DNA of 40,803 nucleotides from Rossellomorea vietnamensis. Lineage in GTDB: Bacteria; Bacillota; Bacilli; Bacillales; Bacillaceae_B. The DNA is taken from NCBI RefSeq assembly GCF_008180415.1, contig NZ_VTEI01000006.1:1-40803 (forward strand), in the 5' to 3' direction. This document shows, in pieces, positions 33,084-39,144 of this stretch (its first letter is position 1; every line of letters begins with the position of its first letter). Below the pieces are notes generated by a model that was not told where the DNA came from, ran no database searches, and saw only the letters and a program-made list of their open reading frames with translations. The position numbers and the translations under genes were made by a program.

Positions 33084-33179
33084 ATGAGTGTCATTTTAAT
33101 TATCCCTATCATTTTATATTTAATCTTCTTCGGGGCAGGTCTGGTTATCTATAAAAAATATAAAAAGCAAAAAGGCTGA
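33084..33179 (+). CDS. 31-residue single-span membrane microprotein
   Basis: Frame ATG to TGA. MSVILIIPIILYLIFFGAG is the start of one hydrophobic segment, ending in YKKYKKQKG, a positive tail. GGAAAGGA lies about ten bases upstream of the ATG. It begins 24 bases after yneK and its stop overlaps the stem of the terminator, so it is the last gene of a two-gene transcript. No family recognised. Confidence 0.6.
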   Translation: MSVILIIPIILYLIFFGAGLVIYKKYKKQKG

Positions 33180-33208
33180 AACGGGAATTCCTGTTTCAGC
33201 CTTTTTTT
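33169..33208 (+). terminator. Terminator of yneK and the microprotein gene
   Basis: GGCTGAAAC/GTTTCAGCC with an inner palindrome GGAATTCC, followed by TTTTTTTT. Confidence 0.93.
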
Positions 33209-33211
33209 TCA

Positions 33212-33402
33212 GCCTCTTTTCATAAACTTTGTTGATAATGATACTAATCCCGAAAAGAATAACTATAATTCAACGAAATAACCTTATAGTCTTGAAAAGA
33301 AAAGAGCTGTTCTCTTCGATAAAATAGAAAACCCTTAATATCCGTAGTGGGGGATCCGGCTCTTGGAATTTTCCTAAAGCAACAATGGGTGCGAAAACAG
33401 CC
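33212..33402 (+). repeat. MITE-like element D3
   Basis: Ends GCCTCTTTTCATAAACTTTG and GGTGCGAAAACAGCC. The interior shares GAAAAGAAAAGAGCTG and CCGGCTCTTGG with D1 and D2. The T-rich flanks match 6 of 8, which carries little weight. Confidence 0.75.
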
Positions 33403-33470
33403 TTTCTTAATGATTGTTGCTTTTGAATGCTATTCTATCCCTTATCCCTCTTTCTCGTAGAAGAATCTTC

Positions 33471-33562
33471 GCTGCAGGCGTGCGATCTCCTGCGGGACTT
33501 GCGGTCGTCTAGTTCCAGCGCCCAGCTCCTCGGGGTCGTGCGCCTGGAGCGGAAATCCATTA
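33471..33562. repeat. Short GC-rich repeat B3
   Basis: Same frame as 27752-27848: CTCCTGCGGGACTTGCGG, CTAGTTCCAGCGCC, CTCCTCGGGGTCGTGCGCC, GGAGCGGAAATCC. As at 27.7 kb it lies just after a D element. Confidence 0.8.
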
Positions 33563-33591
33563 TAATTAAGAAAGCCATCGAAGACAGCCAT

Positions 33592-34383
33592 TTATAGTAA
33601 AAACAAGGCAACAACCGCTGCCAGGGCAAAACGATAATAAGCAAAAGGAGTCAATTTCACTTTGGATAAAAGTTTTAAAAATGACATAATAGCAATCAAT
33701 GCTACTATGAAAGCCGAAAAGAATCCCGCCATGAACATGTCAACATCAGAAACTGATATTACCTCATAACTCTTAACTAAATCCAGTCCGCTGGCCGCAA
33801 ACATCATGGGTACTGCCACCAAAAAAGAAAACTCAGCAGCAGTTTTATGATTTGCACCGCTTAAAATCCCACCCGCTATTGTTGCCCCTGCTCTTGAAAA
33901 CCCAGGAAATAAGGCAAGGCATTGAAAAAATCCTATTCGAAACGCCTGCTTGTATGTCAATTCATCCAAGCTTTCAGTTAGTACACGTTGATTTTTCTTT
34001 TCTGCATAAATAAGCAGCACACCGCCAACCGCAAGAGCAACAATAACAGTCTGTGGTGAAAACAAGTATTCTTTAATCAGATCATGCAGCAGCAATCCGA
34101 CCATCACCGCAGGAAGCATGGCAAAAAGGATATGAAGGACGTTAAGACCCTCCTTGAAATTAAATTTCAAAATCGACAGGACTCGTTTCCAATAGTAAAC
34201 TACCACTGCCATAATGGCACCAAGCTGAATAAAAATACTAAAAGTCTTTTCCTTCTCCCCAGTAAAATCAAGAAAATGCCCAGCCAGAATCAAGTGGCCA
34301 GTAGATGATACAGGCAAAAACTCAGTGAGTCCTTCAATAATCCCCAATATAATGGCGATAATGATTTCATTCAAATGTTCCAT
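33592..34383 (-). CDS. uppP: Undecaprenyl-diphosphatase UppP (BacA)
   Basis: Integral membrane phosphatase that recycles undecaprenyl pyrophosphate to the monophosphate carrier for wall synthesis; it also confers bacitracin tolerance. The 263 residues hold about eight spans. Conserved motifs: EGLTEFLPVSSTGHL (E-x-x-E and P-x-S-S-x-x-H) and PGFSRAGATIAGG (the PGxSRSxxT-type motif). AGGAG directly touches the first ATG, so the TTG three codons later (34374) may be the true start. It sits between ccdC and yneK, where B. subtilis has no such gene. Reverse strand, monocistronic. Confidence 0.93.
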   Translation of the reverse strand: MEHLNEIIIAIILGIIEGLTEFLPVSSTGHLILAGHFLDFTGEKEKTFSIFIQLGAIMAVVVYYWKRVLSILKFNFKEGLNVLHILFAMLPAVMVGLLLHDLIKEYLFSPQTVIVALAVGGVLLIYAEKKNQRVLTESLDELTYKQAFRIGFFQCLALFPGFSRAGATIAGGILSGANHKTAAEFSFLVAVPMMFAASGLDLVKSYEVISVSDVDMFMAGFFSAFIVALIAIMSFLKLLSKVKLTPFAYYRFALAAVVALFLL

Positions 34384-34828
34384 CTCCTACAATTTTTATT
34401 CTTTCTGATGCCCGATAAGAGTATATGTATTCTTCCCATAACTCTATTTAATTGATTGGTATCAGCCTATAGAGAATGAATCTATTAAATTGCTTTGTTT
34501 GCTCTCTCAGCTGCTGCTTTATCCACCTTCTTATCCAGGTTAACAATATATCTCCTTTTATTGTATTTCATGATATACTGCTTCTCTCAATACTATCTAA
34601 GTAATATTACTTCGAAGTGATTCTACTGTAAAGATAATTTTCATCGCCCAGATACTGGTCCATAAACCAGCCACCTTCTTCGATTTTGGTAATTGTTCTG
34701 CCGAATTATCTTCCTTCAGCTGATTCTGATTATATCCTTGAAGGTGATTTTCATTTCACCCCACTCTATCTTATTGAATCCCATTAAAAGCTCTAGCCCC
34801 GATGGTATAGTTGGGATTTTCTAAAATC
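34384..34828. other. Intergenic region with possible decayed coding remnants
   Basis: No intact gene. On the reverse strand two open segments of about 100 bases (34716-34822 and 34607-34705) read as protein-like, e.g. SGLELLMGFNKIEWGEMKIT and EEGGWFMDQYLGDENYLYSR. They are in different frames and broken by stops. This may be a degenerate small gene of unknown identity. A further 28-codon frame follows (ATG at about 34572). Confidence 0.35.
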
Positions 34829-34869
34829 AAAAAAACCGGCAGTCTGCCGAGAGGGCCAGGTACCGGTTT
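34829..34869 (-). terminator. Terminator of ccdC
   Basis: On the reverse strand AAACCGG pairs with CCGGTTT and TTTTTTT follows. The loop of about 20 bases can pair internally. Confidence 0.85.
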
Positions 34870-34874
34870 ATGCT

Positions 34875-35360
34875 TTAAATCGTATTGGTCGTTAATTCAT
34901 CTTTATCGTCCAACAGTTTCTTATACTGCATATACATAGCAACTCTCCATGGAACAATCATCCCGAAGGCAAGAATCCAGAACATCCCACTGAGCTGGCC
35001 ATAATCAATACTGCTGCTTAATACTATTTTTGCAGCAATCCTTACTAGCAGCAAACCAATTAAAATGAACCCAAAAGCTTTTGAGCGTTTTAGGTAAATA
35101 TCATTATCACGAACTTCAAAACGTGATGTTTTGACGAGGAATATAGAAAAGATCATGCCGACAATCAATGCTTCGACCATTTCTGCCAGGGTGACCCTGA
35201 ACATCGGGATAAGAAACATAAGTGCACCTGTGCTCATAAATAGTGGCGGCAGGATAATCTTTCTGGCTGTTACCGGCTTTTTCTGGGCCTTCATTCTAAT
35301 AAAAATTACAAAGAACCCCATACCAATCGCAATAATGGATGAAGCAATCGTCATGGACAT
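34875..35360 (-). CDS. ccdC: CcdC-like membrane protein (YneJ)
   Basis: A 161-residue protein with about five membrane segments. Recognised by its position with ccdA and yneI and by the pattern of a first span, then RKIILPPLFMSTGALMFLIP, a Glu-containing third span (MVEALIVGMIF), a charged linker with EVRDNDIYLKRS, and two later spans. In B. subtilis, CcdC is encoded with CcdA, but its need in cytochrome c maturation is not established. I start at the third of three close ATGs, the best match to AAGAAGG. Confidence 0.82.
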   Translation of the reverse strand: MSMTIASSIIAIGMGFFVIFIRMKAQKKPVTARKIILPPLFMSTGALMFLIPMFRVTLAEMVEALIVGMIFSIFLVKTSRFEVRDNDIYLKRSKAFGFILIGLLLVRIAAKIVLSSSIDYGQLSGMFWILAFGMIVPWRVAMYMQYKKLLDDKDELTTNTI

Positions 35361-35657
35361 AGTCATCATCCTTCTTAAATAATTTACATGTGTCGACACT
35401 AATTATAGACTATTAACACAAAAGCGCAAGTAGCCATTCGCAGGTCATCTTAAACAATCAACAAGGCCTCGCCATCCAGTTGTGCAAACAGAATCTTTCC
35501 CTCGTCCTGGTTATAAACACCAACTGGCACAAAAGAAAGTTATCATTAATTATTATGCGTCATACAAGCTTCTTCTCTGCTTCCTTCATTCTTTTAATGC
35601 GCTTTTCTTTCTCTGAGCTTCCTTAACCGGAGCAGCCGTCATCTCTCTCTTCCAAAA
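35361..35657. other. Intergenic region between yneI and ccdC
   Basis: No gene-like frame or known RNA seen. The D6 repeat follows. Confidence 0.4.
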
Positions 35658-35825
35658 GACTGTTTTCGCATATATTGCTGCTTTCGGATATCTCCGGATA
35701 CTAAGGTTTTTCTCTCCAATCAGAGGGTGCAGCTCTTTTCTTTCTTATCTTTAGTTTCGGTGATTTACGGCGATATTTTTGCCTTTAATGTTAAATCGCA
35801 ACAAAGTTTACGAACTACTCCCATG
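35658..35825 (-). repeat. MITE-like element D6
   Basis: The left end GACTGTTTTCGCATATATTG matches the family. The interior GGATATCTCCGGATACTAAGG matches D5b and D7. The right end GCAACAAAGTTTACGAAC is incomplete, so no duplication can be scored. Confidence 0.7.
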
Positions 35826-35959
35826 ACGGTACCACCGACACCATCGATCATAAAAAAGGCTAAACTATTTCTTCCCACAGTATAGGTTTGATTCAAAGTG
35901 GATATGCTTATAGTTTTGCAAAGCGTAAATATGGCTTTTTCATACAAAGAACCTTATAT

Positions 35960-35987
35960 AAAAAACCCCTGCATCACTGATGAGGGG
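35960..35987 (-). terminator. Terminator of yneI
   Basis: On the reverse strand CCCCTCATCA/TGATGCAGGGG, followed by TTTTTT. Confidence 0.9.
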
Positions 35988-35995
35988 AATTATAT

Positions 35996-36355
35996 TTAAC
36001 TTATTGCTCTATTGATTGCCTCGACAACACGGCTTTCATCAAAAGGCTTTACAATGAAATCTTTTGCGCCGGCTTCTATCGCTTCGACAACAAGCTTCTG
36101 CTGGCCCATTGCCGAGCACATGATGATTTTGGCATGTGGATATTCTTTCACAATAAGTCTTACAGCTTCAATCCCGCTCATTTCGGGCATGGTGATATCC
36201 ATCGTGACGATATCAGGGAGAAGCTCCCTGTATTTTTCAATAGCCTGGGCGCCTGTCTCGGCCTCTCCGATTACTCTATGTTCACTTGTTTTCAGCATAT
36301 TTCCAAGCGTCATGCGCATAAATTTAGCATCGTCAACTATTAGTACTGTTGCCAC
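35996..36355 (-). CDS. yneI: CheY-like single-domain response regulator YneI
   Basis: A 119-residue receiver domain with no output domain. The phosphorylation site is in PDIVTMDITMPEMSG (about Asp54), with the acidic pair in IVDDAKFM, the Thr/Ser switch in IIMCSAM, and the conserved Lys in FIVKPFDES. The B. subtilis orthologue (YneI, also called CcdB) is encoded between ccdA and ccdC; its role is unresolved. The start is GTG, eight bases after AAGGAGG. It has its own terminator. Confidence 0.9.
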   Translation of the reverse strand: MATVLIVDDAKFMRMTLGNMLKTSEHRVIGEAETGAQAIEKYRELLPDIVTMDITMPEMSGIEAVRLIVKEYPHAKIIMCSAMGQQKLVVEAIEAGAKDFIVKPFDESRVVEAINRAIS

Positions 36356-36578
36356 CGGTGATCCTCCTTGTTCCAGCAATGGATGTGGAATTTCTGATTT
36401 TAGCAGGTTAATTTTCTGATTATTATCATCTTCAAATATATCACTCTTGATCTGGTAATTTCAATCATTGAAGCAAATCTTAACATTTATCTATTTTTTT
36501 GATTATTTGCAGCCAAGATAGTGGAAGACTGTTACTCAAGGGTATGACACTACTCAAATTACCTCTCATATGTAATAT

Positions 36579-36599
36579 GGCCGGCTCATAAAGCCGGCC
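36579..36599 (-). terminator. Hairpin downstream of ccdA, displaced by element D1
   Basis: A perfect 8-bp stem GGCCGGCT/AGCCGGCC with a 5-base loop and no T run. Without element D1 it would lie within about 10 bases of the ccdA stop. It now lies about 210 bases beyond it. Confidence 0.6.
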
Positions 36600-36611
36600 T
36601 TCTATTGGTTA

Positions 36612-36803
36612 GGCTCTTTTCGTAACCTTTGTTGCTATTTCAGACTGATTCCAAAAAATACAACCCTAATTCACCGGAATAATTTCGTAACCAGGAAAAG
36701 AAAAGAGCTGCTCTCTCAGATTTGAGAGAAAACACTTAGTATACGGGGGAAAATCCGGCTCTTGGGATTTTTCCGAAAGCAACAATGTCTGCGAATACAG
36801 CCA
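36612..36803 (+). mobile_element. MITE-like element D1 with perfect 8-bp target duplication
   Basis: A 192-bp element. The left end GGCTCTTTTCGTAACCTTTG and right end AATGTCTGCGAATACAGCC are inverted repeats. Inside, AAGAGC/GCTCTT and CTCTCA/TGAGAG form nested stems. It is flanked on both sides by ATTGGTTA, an exact 8-bp direct repeat; the right copy contains the ccdA stop codon. It encodes nothing, so it would need a transposase from elsewhere. The 8-bp duplication is compatible with several IS families (for example IS6, ISL3 or IS256 types). Confidence 0.85.
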
Positions 36804-36807
36804 TTGG

Positions 36808-37515
36808 TTAAAAACCAGTGAATCCTCCAGTGATTTTACTGAAGAAGATGATGATCTCGGTAAGCCAGTCAAAGAATAGCATGATGCCGACAAGGATCAT
36901 GATATAACCGCCGACTTTCATGATTTTAGCGTTATTTTTTCTAATCCATTGCATTTTACCCACAAAGAAGGACAATACAAGGAATGGAATGGAAAAGCCC
37001 AATGCGTAAGATATCATGTAAATCATACCTGACCCTGGATTCGAACCGATCAGCGATATGACAGCTCCCAAAATAGGGCCTGTACATGGAGTCCATCCGG
37101 CTGCAAAAGCCATACCGATTAAGATTGATCCGATAAAACCAGCAGGGCGGTTCTTGAATTCAAACTTCCTGTCTTTCATTAAGAACTGCGGCTGGAAAAC
37201 TCCTATAACCATCAGTCCGAAGATGACAATGAAGATGGCCCCCGCCTGACGGATGATATCCTCATATTGGAAGAGGAAATTCCCCAAATAGGTCGAACTG
37301 AATCCCAAAACAACAAATATTGACGAAAACCCTATTAGAAACAAAATGGTATGGATCAGACTTCTTTTTTGCAGCTTTACATTTTCATTTTTTAAATCAC
37401 TGACTGACATTCCAGTTATATATGATAGAAATGCAGGATATAGCGGCAGACAGCACGGTGAAATGAAGCTAAGAAAACCAGCGCCGAAAGCTAAGAATAT
37501 ATTAATATCACCCAT
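36808..37515 (-). CDS. ccdA: Thiol-disulfide transporter CcdA
   Basis: A 235-residue DsbD-like membrane protein. It passes reducing equivalents from cytosolic thioredoxin to the outer face for cytochrome c maturation and spore synthesis. Six to seven spans. The redox cysteines are in [15 protein letters not shown] (span 1) and [12 protein letters not shown] (span 4), each with the usual prolines. The ATG follows TAGGAG. The gene is bracketed by two nearly identical MITE-like copies: D1 begins within its stop-codon duplication and D2 ends 36 bases before its start. Its promoter must lie in or beyond D2. Confidence 0.94.
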   Translation of the reverse strand: MGDINIFLAFGAGFLSFISPCCLPLYPAFLSYITGMSVSDLKNENVKLQKRSLIHTILFLIGFSSIFVVLGFSSTYLGNFLFQYEDIIRQAGAIFIVIFGLMVIGVFQPQFLMKDRKFEFKNRPAGFIGSILIGMAFAAGWTPCTGPILGAVISLIGSNPGSGMIYMISYALGFSIPFLVLSFFVGKMQWIRKNNAKIMKVGGYIMILVGIMLFFDWLTEIIIFFSKITGGFTGF

Positions 37516-37551
37516 GAGACCCCAACTCCTAAAGGTTTCTTTATTATTAAT

Positions 37552-37737
37552 GGCTCTTTTCGTAAACCTTCTTGCTATTTCTCACTACTTCTGAAAACAC
37601 TATTTTTCACCCGAATAACCTCGTAAACAGGAAAAGAAAGTAGCTGCTCTCTCAGATTTGAGAGAAAACCCTTAGTATACGGGGGAAAACCCGGCTCTTG
37701 GGATTTTTGCCGAAAGCAACAATGTATACGAAAACAT
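37552..37737 (+). mobile_element. MITE-like element D2, upstream of ccdA
   Basis: Very close to D1 over the right two-thirds (GAAAAGAAA through CGAAAGCAACAATGTATACG), in the same orientation. The last bases of the right end (AGCC) are lost. The flanking octamers match only 6 of 8 and are AT-rich. Confidence 0.8.
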
Positions 37738-37987
37738 TCTTTTTTATTGTATCAGACATCAATGCCTCATTGGAGATTTATCACTGTGAACAATTTGTGT
37801 ACAGAGCAGGATAGTTGATATACAAGGAATCACACTCACTCCTATTAACAATTACTTACTTTTTTCATAAATTATGTGAATAATTCTTTTAAAAAAAGCT
37901 TCTTTTAGCTATACTATTATTTATTAGTAACATTTATTAACAAAACCAAAATAAAATATAAACTCTTCCAAGAAAGGATTTAAGGCC

Positions 37988-38188
37988 ATGTATAAACAAG
38001 AGCTACTAGATCGTATAGAAAAAAAACGTGCCCAATTAATAGATATTGCAGCTGTTAATGGTCTTAATTCACCTCTCGCCATCAAATACAGTCAAGAGCT
38101 CGACTCCCTGTTAAATCATTATAACCGACAATTCATTAAAGCTTCATCTATATCAAAATCATTGGCTGCCAAACATGCAGCTCATTGA
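37988..38188 (+). CDS. ynzD: Spo0E-like aspartyl-phosphate phosphatase (YnzD type)
   Basis: A 66-residue helical hairpin protein that dephosphorylates Spo0A~P and delays sporulation. The signature SQELDSLLNHY is present, preceded by the first helix LLDRIEKKRAQLIDIAA. In B. subtilis ynzD is a ccdA neighbour, which supports the symbol. The ATG is preceded by AAAGGATT. It is transcribed divergently from ccdA, on the far side of D2. A -10-like TATACT lies at 37910, but no good -35 goes with it. Confidence 0.85.
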   Translation: MYKQELLDRIEKKRAQLIDIAAVNGLNSPLAIKYSQELDSLLNHYNRQFIKASSISKSLAAKHAAH

Positions 38189-38331
38189 AAATTTTGATCA
38201 CATTAACCAGCGGTCCTGCCACTGTGCTTCTGCGAAACGGTGTTAGACAGTGAAAATCTTCACCTAAAATAATAGCTGATTAAAAAAGCTCCGCCCAAGA
38301 TTAAATCCTATTATTGAAATCAATTCTACTT

Positions 38332-38368
38332 AAAAAAGGCAAAAGCAGTATTTCCGCTTTTGCCTTTT
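38332..38368. terminator. Terminator of the 217-residue lipoprotein gene
   Basis: AAAAAGGCAAAAGC/GCTTTTGCCTTTT, with T runs on both strands. Confidence 0.9.
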
Positions 38369-38378
38369 ACTATTAGAA

Positions 38379-39032
38379 TCATTTAAAATCCATTTCACCC
38401 TCGATTTGATCTTCGTGTTTCTCAGTTTCCAATCCTTCTGTTCCAGCGCTCTCCTTCCCTTCAGGCTCTGTTTTTTCGGTTTTAGTTTTAGAAACCAACC
38501 ATGAATCATCCTCCATCACTAAAACAAAAGTAACTTCTAAGTTTCCTCTCAATTCGCTGCTGTTGCTTTGGATGATATGGTATTCACCTTCAGAAATTTT
38601 CTCTACTTTATAATCCTGATCATACTTCAGCCAGATCGGTGCTTCTGTCGCCACTACGGATAATGTTCCATCCTTATCATTGATATAGATATCCGCAAGG
38701 TCTTCTGCCTGCTCTTTTGTCATGATAGTGGAAAATTTTTGAATGATTTCATCTCTGGATTCATATTCATTGAGTTCAGGACCTTTATCGATCACTTCCA
38801 TAAAGGTTTCTTCATACTTCCTTAGAACCTCTGCCGCTTTCTCCTTAGTCATTTCTGCTTCTTCAGTATCGCCATTTACGGCTTTATCCGTTGAAGCGGT
38901 TTCAAATGTTTCCTCTTGTGTCTCCTTCACTGCCTGAGCTTCTGCGGGATTGGCTTCTGTACTTTCTTCAGCTGTTCCACAACCTGCCAACAAAAATAAA
39001 GAAAGACCAAGCCCATAAGATGTTTTTTTCAT
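38379..39032 (-). CDS. Lipoprotein, unknown
   Basis: A 217-residue lipoprotein. The signal peptide ends in LLAGC (lipidated Cys18). A long acidic low-complexity linker follows, to about residue 60, then a folded region. This region includes EKAAEVLRKYEETFMEVIDKG and a beta-rich part (YKVEKISEGEYHIIQSNSS, LEVTFVLVMEDDSWLVSKTK) that looks like an NTF2-like or DUF-type extracytoplasmic domain. It ends in another acidic tail. The family is not recognised with certainty. The ATG follows AAGGAGAA. Confidence 0.82.
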   Translation of the reverse strand: MKKTSYGLGLSLFLLAGCGTAEESTEANPAEAQAVKETQEETFETASTDKAVNGDTEEAEMTKEKAAEVLRKYEETFMEVIDKGPELNEYESRDEIIQKFSTIMTKEQAEDLADIYINDKDGTLSVVATEAPIWLKYDQDYKVEKISEGEYHIIQSNSSELRGNLEVTFVLVMEDDSWLVSKTKTEKTEPEGKESAGTEGLETEKHEDQIEGEMDFK

Positions 39033-39100
39033 ATTCTTGATTCTCCTTTCTATAATTTACCTTATACTAGCCTATACACCACAGGGTCACCTCCTAAACA

Positions 39101-39140
39101 AAAAAAAGAAAGACAACCGCCAATTTAACGGTCATCTTTC
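39101..39140 (-). terminator. Terminator of the ABC exporter gene
   Basis: On the reverse strand GAAAGATGACCG/CGGTTGTCTTTC (two G-U pairs) is followed by TTTTTTT. Confidence 0.9.
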
Positions 39141-39144
39141 CGAA

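Noticed and set aside
36666..36893. 75-codon reverse frame at the end of ccdA
   Set aside because: Runs through element D1 and the ccdA 3' end in another frame; no start signal.
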